NCBI RefSeq assembly: GCF_018122655.1
Contig: NZ_JAGRQC010000001.1
Location: forward strand, 496,001-560,000
DNA from: Stakelama marina
GTDB lineage: Bacteria > Pseudomonadota > Alphaproteobacteria > Sphingomonadales > Sphingomonadaceae
Direction of reading: 5' to 3'
DNA length: 64,000 nt
Below, in pieces: positions 43,398 to 52,955 of the stretch. Position numbers and translations under genes: made by a program. The stretch's first letter is position 1, and every line of letters starts with the position of its first letter. The notes under the pieces are model-generated. The model saw only the letters and a list, made by a program, of their open reading frames with translations, was not told the origin of the DNA and did no database searches.

Positions 43398-44699
43398 ATG
43401 CGGGGGGCAATCTCTTGCGGGGGCGGTCGCTTTCGCGCGGTGCTGGCGACGTTGCTGCCCGCATTGGCGCTGGGTGCGATGCTGGCCGCTGTACCGGGCG
43501 CCACGGCGCAGACCAATGCGGGGGAAGCGCCGCGCGACGGAACGACGCTGTCGGAGGAAACCGAGCGCCAGATCCGCGATTTCCGGTGGGATGCGGCAAT
43601 TGCCGAATATCGCGCGGCGATCGCGGAAAACCCTGACAATGCCGAGGCATGGCGTGGTCTCGGCAGGGTGTTGCGCTGGAAGGGAAGGCTTGCCGAGTCG
43701 CGCGACGCCTATCGCCATGCGGCTGCGATCGCACCGGACAACCCCGATGCCGAACTGGGGATTGCGCTCACCTATCGTTACGACCGCAACTTCGGTGCGG
43801 CGCGTTCAGCCTATGACCAGGCGGTCGCGCGGTGGCCCGACGACCCCGAGGTCCTTTCCGAAAGGCGGACCTTTCTGCGAGATACCATGCCGCGAGTAGC
43901 GCTATTTTACGAACGCGACCTGTCGTTCGAAACGCTGTCGGCGGGGATGGGACTTCCGCTTGCCAATGGCGACGAAGTGACCGGCGAGTGGCAACGCGAG
44001 GAACGTCCGGACATCTATGTACGGCGCGACTGGCGGGCAGGATATCAGCATTATTTCGGGTTTCAGCACTATATTCAGGTCGATGCGCGGTTATCGCGAT
44101 ATAGCTATGACAATCCCGTCACCGATTTCGCTGCGATCGACCGGTTCCAGGAATTCCGTATTCGCTATGCGGTGCCGGTCACGCCCGATCAGGTTGTAAC
44201 CGCGCGCTATTCGCTGCGCGCGACGCGGCTGAAAACGAGCAGGCAGACCTTCAGCGCGCACAAGTTCGAGGTGGAATTGCGTTCGCAATGGTCGCCGAGA
44301 TTTTCGACCACCATCGGTAGCGGCCTGTTGCGCGACCTGAACGACGGGGCGACCAGCGCGTCGGACCAGCGCACGACGGTATTGGTCCGGGCCGGCGCCG
44401 AATACCGCGTCACGCCGCGGCTGCAACTGGCCGCGAACTACATCACCAATCCCGACCTCGACAACACGATCAAGGGAACCGCGCTTGCCCAGGTCAGCTA
44501 TAGCTGGAACGGCCGCTGGTCGTCGCTCTACCGGTTCCGTGCCGACGACTATAAGGACAGCGAGGACCAGACCGCGCATTATCTGGGCATGCGCTATTCG
44601 CCCGGCGGCCATGTCTGGGCGGAGGCGGGCGTGAAATATGTCGAGCGCGGGAAACGATCGGGCATCTACCCGCTGGCCTCGCTGATCTACCGCTTCTGA
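43398..44699 (+). CDS. TPR plus outer-membrane beta-barrel protein (YaiO-like), candidate polysaccharide exporter
   Basis: 433 residues. Signal peptide (AVLATLLPALALGAMLAA, cleavage near ATAQT), then TPR repeats (about 60-160; WDAAIAEYRAAIAENPDNAE, WRGLGRVLRWKGRLAESRDA, AEL GIALTYRYDRNF), then a beta-barrel (about 175-433) with alternating aromatic strands and a C-terminal Phe (ASLIYRF). This matches YaiO-type proteins and in layout resembles PgaA. GGGAGG is 6 bases before ATG 43398; another ATG at 43392 overlaps the previous stop. It would be the outer-membrane exit for the polymer made by the upstream synthase. Confidence 0.8.
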   Translation: MRGAISCGGGRFRAVLATLLPALALGAMLAAVPGATAQTNAGEAPRDGTTLSEETERQIRDFRWDAAIAEYRAAIAENPDNAEAWRGLGRVLRWKGRLAESRDAYRHAAAIAPDNPDAELGIALTYRYDRNFGAARSAYDQAVARWPDDPEVLSERRTFLRDTMPRVALFYERDLSFETLSAGMGLPLANGDEVTGEWQREERPDIYVRRDWRAGYQHYFGFQHYIQVDARLSRYSYDNPVTDFAAIDRFQEFRIRYAVPVTPDQVVTARYSLRATRLKTSRQTFSAHKFEVELRSQWSPRFSTTIGSGLLRDLNDGATSASDQRTTVLVRAGAEYRVTPRLQLAANYITNPDLDNTIKGTALAQVSYSWNGRWSSLYRFRADDYKDSEDQTAHYLGMRYSPGGHVWAEAGVKYVERGKRSGIYPLASLIYRF

Positions 44700-44773
44700 A
44701 CGCGCATGGCCTTGGGAGGCGTGTTTCGTTTATGACGCGTTGTACTTGGGTGAGGGCAGGCTATGGTATTGAA

Positions 44774-44944
44774 ATGTCGCTGCTCGTTGAATTCCTGTTG
44801 TCGGTTGCGCTTTCCCCCTGGGAAGACGGTCCGGAGGACAGACGTTCGTGGAAGGCCTGGGCCATTTGGCTCGGCACGCTGATTCTCCTTTTCGGTGGGA
44901 TGCTGGCAGCTATTATCATTTTTTTGGTTGCTGTCGGAGGATAG
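44774..44944 (+). CDS. Small single- or double-helix membrane protein
   Basis: 56-residue hypothetical protein. It has a hydrophobic N-terminus (SLLVEFLLSVALS), a charged middle (EDGPEDRRSWKAW) and a C-terminal helix (LGTLILLFGGMLAAIIIFLV). No homology recognised. An in-frame ATG at 44732 would add 14 residues. It lies between the polysaccharide operon and recG, 74 bases after the former. Confidence 0.45.
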   Translation: MSLLVEFLLSVALSPWEDGPEDRRSWKAWAIWLGTLILLFGGMLAAIIIFLVAVGG

Positions 44945-44993
44945 TGGCGAAGCCCGGCTTTCGCATCGAAGCTTGCTGCCCTAATCCCGTCGC

Positions 44994-47057
44994 ATGCGCC
45001 CCGAAATCCTCAACCCGCTTTTTGCCGAGACGACTGCGCTGAAAGGTGTCGGGCCGGCGCTTGCCAGGCCGCTCGAACGGCTGGGGCTGGAACGGGCGGT
45101 GGATATCGCCTTTCACCTGCCGACGGGATGGATCGACCGCTTTCCGCGCGACGAACTCGACATGGCCGATGCCGGGCGGGTGATCGCGATCACGCTGACC
45201 GCGACCGATTACAAGGCCGGGGCGACGCGTCGCGGGCCGATGCGCGTCCATGCGACCGACGCGAAGGGCAATTATGTCAGCCTCGTCTATTTCGGCGGCA
45301 ATTCGGGATGGGTACGGAAGCTGCTTCCGCTGGGCGAGCAGCGGCGCGTTTCGGGTAAGCTGGAGATGTACGGGCAGGAACTGCAGATCGTGCATCCCGA
45401 CTATGTCGTGCCGCTGGACGAGGCCGAGGAGCATCCCGAGCGCGAGGCGATCTATCCGCTTTCGGAAGGGATCACGTCGCGGCGGATCGCGGCGCTTGCC
45501 GAACAGGCGATCGGGCGCGCACCCGACCTGCCCGAATGGATCGAGCCGAGCGTCAAGGCGCAGCATGGCTGGCCCGACTGGCTCGACGCGCTGAAAAAAA
45601 TTCACGCCGACCCATCGGACGCGAAGGCGCGCGAGCGGCTCGCCTATGACGAGATTTTCGCCAATCAGCTCGCGCTGCTGCTCGTACGCGGCGAGGCGCG
45701 GAGCAAGCGGGGGCGGCCGCTGACAGGCGACGGGCGACTTCGCGACCGGCTCGATCTGCCCTATGCGCCGACAGGGGCGCAGGCGCGGACGATTGCCGAG
45801 ATCGAGGGAGACCTGGCGCAGCAGCGGCCGATGCTGCGGCTGCTGCAAGGTGATGTCGGGTCGGGCAAGACGCTGGTCGCGGCGATGGCGCTGCTGATGG
45901 CGGCGGAAGCGGGGGCGCAAGGGGCGCTGCTCGCGCCGACCGAGATCCTCGCGCGCCAGCATTACGAGACGCTCAGCCGGATGCTGGCCGGGATCGGGGT
46001 CAACCTCGCCATCCTGACGGGCCGCGACAAGGGGCGGGTGCGCGAAGGCGTGCTGATGGGGCTGGCCGACGGCTCGATCGATATTCTGATCGGCACGCAC
46101 GCGATCTTTCAGGAAGGCGTGAACTACAAGGATTTGGGGCTGGTCGTGGTCGACGAACAGCACCGCTTCGGTGTCGCGCAGCGGATGATGCTGCAGGCCA
46201 AGGCCGAACGTCCGCCGCACCTGCTGGTGATGACCGCGACGCCGATCCCGCGCACGCTGACGCTCGCGCAATATGGCGAGATGGATGTCAGCCGGCTCGA
46301 CGAGATGCCGCCGGGCCGCCAGCCGATCGAGACGCGCGTCGTGTCCGAAGAGCGGATGGACGAGGTGGTCGATGGCCTTGCGCGCCACCTGTCGGGTGGG
46401 GGGCAGGCCTATTGGGTGTGTCCGCTGGTTGAGGAAAGCGCCAAGAGCGATCTTGCCGCCGCGGAGGACCGCGCGGCGGTGCTCGCCAAGCGGTTCGGCG
46501 ATCGGGTCGGGCTGGTTCACGGCCGGATGAAGGGGCCGGCCAAGGATGCGGTGATGGAGCAGTTCGCGAGCGGCAAGCTGGGCGTGCTCGTCGCGACCAC
46601 GGTGATCGAGGTCGGTGTCGATGTTCCCAATGCCACGCTGATCGTCATCGAACATGCCGACCGGTTCGGGCTGGCGCAGCTCCACCAGTTGCGCGGGCGC
46701 GTGGGACGCGGTTCGGGCAAGTCGATCTGCCTGCTGCTGCGCGGCAACGCGCTGAGCGAGACATCGCGAGCGCGGCTAGCGCTGATGCGCGAGACGAATG
46801 ACGGCTTCCGGATTGCCGAGGAGGATTTACGGCTGCGCGGCGCAGGCGAACTGCTCGGCACGCGGCAATCGGGCGAGATGGAGTTCCGGCTGGCCACGCC
46901 CGACAGCATGTCGGCGCTGTTGCCAGCGGCGAACCAGGACGCGCGTCTGCTGATCGAGCGTGACGGTGGTTTGAAGGGGGAGCGCGGTGCGGCTGCGCGA
47001 ATCGCGCTCTATCTGTTCGAACGCGACGCGGCGGTCGGGCTGCTGCGTTCGGGTTAG
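44994..47057 (+). CDS. recG: ATP-dependent DNA helicase RecG
   Basis: Branch-migration helicase for stalled forks and Holliday junctions. 687 residues, normal length. An N-terminal wedge/OB region (about 1-200) is followed by the helicase core: Walker A LLQGDVGSGKTLVAAMALL, DEQH box VVVDEQHRFGVAQR, motif III VMTATPIPRTL and the C-terminal RecA domain with IEHADRFGLAQLHQLRGRVGRG. Its 3' end overlaps the convergent PilZ gene by 4 bases. Confidence 0.96.
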   Translation: MRPEILNPLFAETTALKGVGPALARPLERLGLERAVDIAFHLPTGWIDRFPRDELDMADAGRVIAITLTATDYKAGATRRGPMRVHATDAKGNYVSLVYFGGNSGWVRKLLPLGEQRRVSGKLEMYGQELQIVHPDYVVPLDEAEEHPEREAIYPLSEGITSRRIAALAEQAIGRAPDLPEWIEPSVKAQHGWPDWLDALKKIHADPSDAKARERLAYDEIFANQLALLLVRGEARSKRGRPLTGDGRLRDRLDLPYAPTGAQARTIAEIEGDLAQQRPMLRLLQGDVGSGKTLVAAMALLMAAEAGAQGALLAPTEILARQHYETLSRMLAGIGVNLAILTGRDKGRVREGVLMGLADGSIDILIGTHAIFQEGVNYKDLGLVVVDEQHRFGVAQRMMLQAKAERPPHLLVMTATPIPRTLTLAQYGEMDVSRLDEMPPGRQPIETRVVSEERMDEVVDGLARHLSGGGQAYWVCPLVEESAKSDLAAAEDRAAVLAKRFGDRVGLVHGRMKGPAKDAVMEQFASGKLGVLVATTVIEVGVDVPNATLIVIEHADRFGLAQLHQLRGRVGRGSGKSICLLLRGNALSETSRARLALMRETNDGFRIAEEDLRLRGAGELLGTRQSGEMEFRLATPDSMSALLPAANQDARLLIERDGGLKGERGAAARIALYLFERDAAVGLLRSG

Positions 47058-47374
47058 GCGCTGACCATCGCGGCGAGCAGTTCGTAATAGCTGGCGCGGT
47101 CAATCGGCGGATCGAACTGGCAACCGATCCGCCCGCCCAGCGACCAGCGGATTTCGGCATCCACCGTGCCCGCCACGGGAAGACTGACGCGCAATTTTTC
47201 GCCTTCGCGGTATGTGGTTTCGGCGCGCGCCATCAGGCCGTGCGGGGAGATATTGACGACGAGCAGCGTGAGCGCCTTAGCATCGGGGCCGAACGCCCTG
47301 GCGCGGTAATGAACCTCGTCACGGTCGACCGATCGCTGATCGCGCACCGCGAGATTGCCAACCGTCCAGCTCAT
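47054..47374 (-). CDS. PilZ-domain protein
   Basis: 106-residue single PilZ domain, a candidate cyclic-di-GMP receptor. The first binding motif region is RDQRSVDRDEVHYRAR, and the second is VVNISPHGLMARAE, close to the canonical D/N-x-S-x-x-G, here with N-I-S-P-H-G. Beta strands with VSLPVAGTVDAEIRWSLGG follow. Free-standing PilZ proteins modulate motility or exopolysaccharide synthesis. It lies near the polysaccharide operon but is transcribed oppositely, so any link is only suggestive. Confidence 0.83.
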   Translation of the reverse strand: MSWTVGNLAVRDQRSVDRDEVHYRARAFGPDAKALTLLVVNISPHGLMARAETTYREGEKLRVSLPVAGTVDAEIRWSLGGRIGCQFDPPIDRASYYELLAAMVSA

Positions 47375-47477
47375 AAACGCACCCCTAATCCACCCGGCTT
47401 GAACTCGACCCTATCGGGCCACCCGTGAATCAGTCTGCAAGGAACAGGTTTAACAGGAATTTATCATACCAAAGCGT

Positions 47478-48707
47478 TCAGGCGCCCGGCGTCAGCAAAC
47501 CGTGCTTTTTCTTGCCGGCCGAAATGCGAACATCGGAGCCGGAAACCACAATGATCTGCGCTTCATCGGCAATCTTTTCGCCATCGACGCGCGCGCCGCC
47601 ACCCTTGATGAGGCGGCGTGCCTCCCCCTTCGATGCACAGAGATTTAGTCCGACAAGTGCATCGACGATGCCGATTTCGCCCGAGACCGCCATGCTGGGC
47701 AGCGCCTCGCCACCTACGCCCTCCTCGAAGGTCTTGCGCGCGGTTTCCGCGGCTTCGCGTGCGGCATCCGCGCCCCGGCACATGGTGGTGGCCGCATCGG
47801 CAAGCACCTTCTTTGCCTCGTTGATCTCCGCACCCTCGAGCGCTTCGAGGCGGGCGATCTCGTCGAGCGGCATATCGGTGAACAGGCGGAGGAAGCGGCC
47901 CACATCGCGGTCGTCCGCGTTGCGCCAATATTGCCAGTAATCATAGGCCGACAGCCGATCCTCGTTGAGCCACACGGCACCGGCCGCGGTCTTGCCCATT
48001 TTCGCACCGTCGGCGGTCGTCATCAGCGGCGTGGTGAGGCCGAACAGCTCGGTACCCTCGATCCGGCGCGTCAGTTCGATGCCGTTGACGATATTGCCCC
48101 ACTGGTCCGATCCGCCCATTTGCAGGCGGCACCCGGCCCGGCGCGACAGTTCGAGAAAGTCGTAGGCCTGCAGGATCATATAGTTGAATTCGAGGAAGGT
48201 GAGCGGTTGTTCACGGTCGAGCCGCAGCTTCACCGAATCGAAACTGAGCATACGGTTGATCGTGAAATGCCGCCCGACATCGCGCAGGAACGGGATGTAA
48301 TCGAGCGCGTCGAGCCATTCGGCATTGTCCACCATCACCGCGTCGGTGGGACCGTCGCCAAAGGTCAGGAACTGTTCGAAAACCTTGCGGATAGACGCGA
48401 TATTGGCGGCGATCGCAGCGTCGTCGAGAAGCTGACGGCTCTCGTCCTTGCCCGAAGGATCGCCAACCTTCGTCGTGCCGCCGCCCATTACGACGATCGG
48501 CTTGTGACCGGCCTGCTGAAGCCGGCGCAGCATCATGATCTGAACGAGGCTGCCGACATGCAGCGACGATGCCGTCGCGTCGAAACCGATATAACCGGGC
48601 ACGACCTGCTTGGCAGCAAGGGCATCGAGCCCCTCCGCGTCCGTCATCTGGTGGATATAGCCGCGCTCTGAGAGCAGGTTCAGCAGGTCTGATCGATATT
48701 CGGTCAT
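47478..48707 (-). CDS. tyrS: Tyrosyl-tRNA synthetase
   Basis: Class I synthetase charging tRNA-Tyr. 409 residues. The HIGH-type motif is SLHVGSL and the KMSKS-type loop is [14 protein letters not shown]. The tyrosine-binding stretch [12 protein letters not shown] and [14 protein letters not shown] are intact. A C-terminal S4 domain ends the protein ([21 protein letters not shown]). Start ATG 48707 is divergent from the DOMON-like gene. Confidence 0.96.
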   Translation of the reverse strand: MTEYRSDLLNLLSERGYIHQMTDAEGLDALAAKQVVPGYIGFDATASSLHVGSLVQIMMLRRLQQAGHKPIVVMGGGTTKVGDPSGKDESRQLLDDAAIAANIASIRKVFEQFLTFGDGPTDAVMVDNAEWLDALDYIPFLRDVGRHFTINRMLSFDSVKLRLDREQPLTFLEFNYMILQAYDFLELSRRAGCRLQMGGSDQWGNIVNGIELTRRIEGTELFGLTTPLMTTADGAKMGKTAAGAVWLNEDRLSAYDYWQYWRNADDRDVGRFLRLFTDMPLDEIARLEALEGAEINEAKKVLADAATTMCRGADAAREAAETARKTFEEGVGGEALPSMAVSGEIGIVDALVGLNLCASKGEARRLIKGGGARVDGEKIADEAQIIVVSGSDVRISAGKKKHGLLTPGA

Positions 48708-48823
48708 GATGGATTGCGGTTAGCATGTCGGCAAGGACAGGCAACCCTGTTGGGTATTTGCCACGGACTTGCAGAAGCATTGTCCTTCCATCTACCGCAT
48801 CCGTAAATCGGGTCGGAGCGAGC

Positions 48824-49384
48824 GTGCAGGCAAAGTTGATCCCTCATCCCCAAACGCCCTGCGAGGCGCTGGGCGGCATAACCGTCACCGTCGCGCCGCG
48901 GCGTGGCGCCTGCCTTGGCATCAGCTTTCGCGCGAGGGGCAATATCGGCGCGATCGCGTGGCCGGGTGAGCGGGAGCGTGGCGAGGGCCTCTGGCAGCGC
49001 GCGGACGAACTGTGGCGACATAGCTGTTTCGAGATGTTCGTCGCGCGCGAAAACGGTTGCGACTACCATGAAGTCAACGCGGCGACCTCCGGGCAATGGG
49101 CCGGATACCGCTTCGATGCGTATCGCGAGGGGATGACCACGGCCGATGATCTGGCGATGATCGCGGGCAAGTGGCGGCGGCTGCGCGACCGGGCGGAGAT
49201 GCATCTTCTTGTGGAGCTACCCCCCGCCTATCGCGAGGTTTCGCTGGATGTCGGCCTGTCGGCGGTGATCGAGGGAAAGAACGGCAGCAAATCCTATTGG
49301 GCGCTCGCGCATTCTCAAGCGAAGCCCGATTTTCACGATCGCGCTTGCTTCGCGCTGAAAGTCCCGGCAGCGAAGCGGACATGA
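48824..49384 (+). CDS. DOMON-like domain protein
   Basis: 186 residues from GTG 48824 (CGGAGCGAG just upstream); a frame reading further back to 48725 has no convincing ribosome site. The sequence matches a DOMON-like beta-sandwich protein seen in sphingomonads next to a DUF1343 gene: CFEMFVARENGCDYHEVN, WAGYRFDAYREGM, VSLDVGLSAVIEGKNGSKSY and ALAHSQAKPDFHDRACF. DOMON folds bind heme or sugars, but no ligand can be assigned. It overlaps the next gene as ATGA, so the two are coupled. Confidence 0.72.
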   Translation: MQAKLIPHPQTPCEALGGITVTVAPRRGACLGISFRARGNIGAIAWPGERERGEGLWQRADELWRHSCFEMFVARENGCDYHEVNAATSGQWAGYRFDAYREGMTTADDLAMIAGKWRRLRDRAEMHLLVELPPAYREVSLDVGLSAVIEGKNGSKSYWALAHSQAKPDFHDRACFALKVPAAKRT

Positions 49385-50577
49385 AATTCGGAATCGACCG
49401 CCTGCTCGCCGACCCTGATCTGCGAAAGCCGCTCGAAGGGCGGCGCGTCGGATTGCTCGCCCATCCTGCATCGGTGACCGAGGACCTGACGCACACGCTC
49501 GACGCGCTGATCGCGGCGGGGGTGGACGTGACCGCGGCGTTCGGGCCGCAGCACGGACTGCGCGGCGACAAGCAGGACAATATGGTTGAATCGCCCGATT
49601 TCGACGATCCCGTCCACCACGTTCCCGTATTCTCGTTATATGGCGAGGTTCGGCGCCCCACAGGCCAGTCGATGCAGACCTTCGATGTGCTGCTGATCGA
49701 TCTGCAGGACCTTGGCTGCCGCATCTACACCTTCATCACGACGCTGCTCTACATGCTCGAAGCCGCCGCCGAGCATGGCAAGGAAGTGTGGGTTCTCGAC
49801 CGACCGAATCCCGCGGGGCGCCCGGTCGAGGGGCTGACGCTTCGTCCTGGCTGGGAGAGTTTTGTCGGCGCCGGGCCCATGCCGATGCGGCACGGGTTGA
49901 CGCTCGGCGAGATGGGGCTGTGGTTCGTCGACCATTTCGACCTCGATGTCGCGTACCGGATCGTCGAGATGGAAGGGTGGAAGCCCGAGGCCGCGCCCGG
50001 ATTCGGCTGGCCGCCCCAGCGGGTGTGGGTCAATCCCAGCCCCAATGCGCCCAATGTGTCGATGGCGCGCGACTATGCGGGCACGGTGATGCTCGAAGGC
50101 ACGACGCTGTCCGAAGGGCGCGGGACGACGCGCCCGCTGGAGCTGTTCGGCGCGCCCGATATCGATGCGCGCGCGGTGATGGCGGAGATGCGCGGCATGG
50201 CGCCCGATTGGCTGAAGGGGTGCACGCTGCGCGACTGCTGGTTCGAACCGACCTTTCACAAGCATGTCGGGATGTTGTGCAGCGGCGTCCATATCCATGC
50301 CGAGGGGCCGGGGTATGACCATGCCGCATTCCGGCCGTGGCGGCTGCAGTCGCTGGCGTTCAAGGCGATCCGCAGGCTTTATCCCGATTACGAGCTGTGG
50401 CGCGATTTCCCCTATGAATATGCGTTCGGAAAGCTTCCCATCGATGTCATCAACGGCGGACCGGCCTTGCGCGAATGGGTCGATGATGGTGCCGCAACAC
50501 CCGGCGATCTCGACGCGCTGACCGCGCCCGACGAACGGGCATGGGAAGACATCCGCCGGTCCCATCTGCGATACTGA
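49381..50577 (+). CDS. NamZ-type (DUF1343) exo-beta-N-acetylmuramidase
   Basis: 398-residue DUF1343 protein, the family of NamZ, which releases N-acetylmuramic acid from the ends of glycan fragments (GH171). Typical segments are GRRVGLLAHPASVT, FGPQHGLRGDKQDNM, LIDLQDLGCRIYTFITTLLY, LDRPNPAGRPVEG and WVNPSPNAPNV. No signal peptide is visible, so it is probably cytoplasmic and acts on imported muropeptides, in contrast to secreted homologues. Coupled to the DOMON-like gene. Confidence 0.88.
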   Translation: MKFGIDRLLADPDLRKPLEGRRVGLLAHPASVTEDLTHTLDALIAAGVDVTAAFGPQHGLRGDKQDNMVESPDFDDPVHHVPVFSLYGEVRRPTGQSMQTFDVLLIDLQDLGCRIYTFITTLLYMLEAAAEHGKEVWVLDRPNPAGRPVEGLTLRPGWESFVGAGPMPMRHGLTLGEMGLWFVDHFDLDVAYRIVEMEGWKPEAAPGFGWPPQRVWVNPSPNAPNVSMARDYAGTVMLEGTTLSEGRGTTRPLELFGAPDIDARAVMAEMRGMAPDWLKGCTLRDCWFEPTFHKHVGMLCSGVHIHAEGPGYDHAAFRPWRLQSLAFKAIRRLYPDYELWRDFPYEYAFGKLPIDVINGGPALREWVDDGAATPGDLDALTAPDERAWEDIRRSHLRY

Positions 50578-50636
50578 TCGCCGGCTTTCTCGATACAGCG
50601 ATTGTGCGCGGCGAAAGGCTCGCTTAACAGCCGGTT

Positions 50637-51812
50637 ATGCTTGCGGGGCTCATTTTCGCGACCGAGGAATCGGACGACGCGGCGGATACGCTGGCGGCGA
50701 CGCTGCCATTTGGCGGCATGACGCTGCTCGAATACCAGGCGCGGCTGCTGATCGCGGCGGGCGTGGGGCATATCCTCGTCGCCGTGGGGCGCGTCACGCC
50801 GGCACTGCTGGGTGCGGTCAGCCGGATCGGCAAGCGCGATATCGCGGTCGATGTCGTGCGCTCGGCCGAAGAAGCTGCGGCGAAGGCGCATCCGCTCGCC
50901 AACCTCATCATCCTCGCCGACGGTCTGGTCACGACCGACGGCGTCGTTCACCAGATGGCCGGCGAAGCGCCCGACGCGCTGCTCGTGACCGTCGACGAAC
51001 AGACGCCCGCTTCCGTCGAACGCGTCGATTCGAACCATTGCTGGGCAGGCGTCGCGCTGATTTCGGCGGCGCGACTGGGGGATATCGCCGCACTTCCCCG
51101 CGAATATGATTTCCAGTCGAGCTTGCTGCGCGTTTGCGTTCAGGAGGGTGCGCGCCAGGTCCTGCTGCCCAGTTCGGCAAAACGCGCGGGGCATGGCGTC
51201 GAGCGCGATCGTGATGCGCTGGCCAGCCGGAGCAACGCGGTTCTTGCCGCACTCGCCAACCAGCGGACCGGGTGGGCCGACCGCTATATCTTCACCCCGA
51301 TCACGCGGCTGGCGCTGCCGTGGCTCGTGCGGCGCAGCGTGCCCGACTGGGCGGTGATCGGCGCCGGAGCATTGCTTTCGGTCGCATCGCTGACGTTGTT
51401 CGGATTTCGCTTTCCGGCGATCGCGCTGTGCGTTGCGCTGCTCGCGGTCATGAGTCTTTCGACCGGGTCGCTGCTGAGCTGGCTGCGCGGGGACGACCGA
51501 CCGGCGCGGTGGCAGGAAGGTGCGACGATCATCCTGTGCGGCATCGCCGTGCTGGCGGCAGGTGCGGACGAGAGTTTGCGCAGCTTCACCGCCACTGCGG
51601 CGGTTCTGGCGGCGGTGACGGTCGCGGTCGGAACGATGGTCGACCGGATGCCGGGTCGCAAGCGCGTATGGTACGGCAGCGCTACGGCCTATCTGCTGCT
51701 GGTAACACCGTTTGCCGTCGGTGGGCTGACGACGATCGGGCTGGGGGTGACTGCTGCCTATGCGCTGCTGACGATGGCGTCATCGGTCGAGCAGGTTCGC
51801 GAAAAGGCTTAG
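50637..51812 (+). CDS. Nucleotidyltransferase-like / CDP-alcohol-transferase-like fusion membrane protein, degenerate
   Basis: 391 residues. The N-terminal half (1-190) resembles a nucleotidyltransferase (LPFGGMTLLEYQARLLIAAG, LANLIILADGLVT), but the usual glycine-rich GxGxR start is absent. The second half (about 205-391) begins ADRYIFTPITRLALPWLVRR and carries about four to five helices, like CDP-alcohol phosphatidyltransferases, yet I see no DGxxAR signature. This layout mimics the bifunctional inositol-phosphate cytidylyltransferase/phospholipid synthases with motifs eroded. Function is unknown and the gene may be diverged rather than dead. It is followed 24 bases later by the DUF2336 gene. 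Confidence 0.55.
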   Translation: MLAGLIFATEESDDAADTLAATLPFGGMTLLEYQARLLIAAGVGHILVAVGRVTPALLGAVSRIGKRDIAVDVVRSAEEAAAKAHPLANLIILADGLVTTDGVVHQMAGEAPDALLVTVDEQTPASVERVDSNHCWAGVALISAARLGDIAALPREYDFQSSLLRVCVQEGARQVLLPSSAKRAGHGVERDRDALASRSNAVLAALANQRTGWADRYIFTPITRLALPWLVRRSVPDWAVIGAGALLSVASLTLFGFRFPAIALCVALLAVMSLSTGSLLSWLRGDDRPARWQEGATIILCGIAVLAAGADESLRSFTATAAVLAAVTVAVGTMVDRMPGRKRVWYGSATAYLLLVTPFAVGGLTTIGLGVTAAYALLTMASSVEQVREKA

Positions 51813-51836
51813 TGCGGTCTTAACGACATTCCCGCT

Positions 51837-52955
51837 ATGAACAGCCTTATGTCCGGCCGTGATGTCGATATGCATGGTGGCGCCGCCAAGGGCGCGAATC
51901 GTCTGCTTGCCTCCGTTGCGGCGCTGACGGCGCGTGCGCGCGGTCGCGAGATGGCTGCGCTTCGCACCGTATTGCGCGGCGATTCGGCCTGGCTCGACGA
52001 TCGCCGTCGCTGGGCGGTCGGCATGGCGCTGCGCGCCACCGTCGTCGCCGTGGAAGAAGAGATACGGGCGGTCGCGGTGCCGCAATTGTTGTCGATCGGA
52101 GAAGAGACGCTTGCCGAACGCGTCGAAACGCTGCCGACGGTGGCCGATCGCGTGATTTCGGAAGATTCCGAATCGAACCGCCGCGTCGCCGCCGAAGTCG
52201 TTGCCGTCACGCGGCTGCGCTTGCTGGGTAGCGCGATCCCGCCACAGGCCCCCGAACATCATGACCAGCCGAGCCTGCTCGCGCGACTGGCCGAACGCGA
52301 CCATATGATGGTCACGCCCGCCGCTATGGCGCTGCTCAAGGCAGAGGCCGATGCCGACAACGGCGACGGATCGGGGCCGGTTATCCTGCCCGAACCGATC
52401 CGTGGTCCGCTAGTCTGGCGCGTCGCGGCGGCAATTCGGCTGGCGATTCGTTCGTCGGGGAAGATGGAAGCCGACGCGCTCGACCTTGCGCTGTGCGACG
52501 GCGCGCGCCGGTCGATCGACAATCATTCGGAAGACATCGACGCCGAGGAAGCGGCGATGCGGCTGGCCGCGACGCTTGAAGCAGCTGGCGAATCGCTGGT
52601 CGAGATGATCGACCAGTCGCTGGCGGACCGGCGCATTTCGCTGTTCACTGCACTGCTCGCCTGGGCCTTGCGCGTCGAATTTTCCGCGATCCGTGACCTG
52701 ATCTTCGACGATATGGGCAATGGCCTTTGGGTTGCGATGCGTGCTGCCGACCTGCCTCGTGACATGATCGCGCGCGCTGCCTTCCTGCTGTCCGAAGCCG
52801 GATCGCGCCACGACATAGAAGCACTGGCCGACACGCTCGACACGTTGATGGAGATTGCACCCGACGATGCGCGCGCGGCACTTGCGCATCTGACGCTCGA
52901 TTCGGAATATCGCCACGCCCTGCGCGCGCTCGCGCCGAAATGGGTGGGATGGTGA
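51837..52955 (+). CDS. DUF2336 protein
   Basis: 372-residue largely helical protein. It has the DUF2336 look: repeats rich in Ala/Leu helices such as RVAAEVVAVTRLRLLGSAI, DHMMVTPAAMALLKAEAD and the C-terminal ISLFTALLAWALRVEFSAIR followed by DLPRDMIARAAFLLSEA. DUF2336 proteins in alphaproteobacteria occur with signalling genes. Here the stop codon overlaps the start region of a histidine-kinase-like gene, so they probably work together. No catalytic motif seen. Confidence 0.75.
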   Translation: MNSLMSGRDVDMHGGAAKGANRLLASVAALTARARGREMAALRTVLRGDSAWLDDRRRWAVGMALRATVVAVEEEIRAVAVPQLLSIGEETLAERVETLPTVADRVISEDSESNRRVAAEVVAVTRLRLLGSAIPPQAPEHHDQPSLLARLAERDHMMVTPAAMALLKAEADADNGDGSGPVILPEPIRGPLVWRVAAAIRLAIRSSGKMEADALDLALCDGARRSIDNHSEDIDAEEAAMRLAATLEAAGESLVEMIDQSLADRRISLFTALLAWALRVEFSAIRDLIFDDMGNGLWVAMRAADLPRDMIARAAFLLSEAGSRHDIEALADTLDTLMEIAPDDARAALAHLTLDSEYRHALRALAPKWVGW

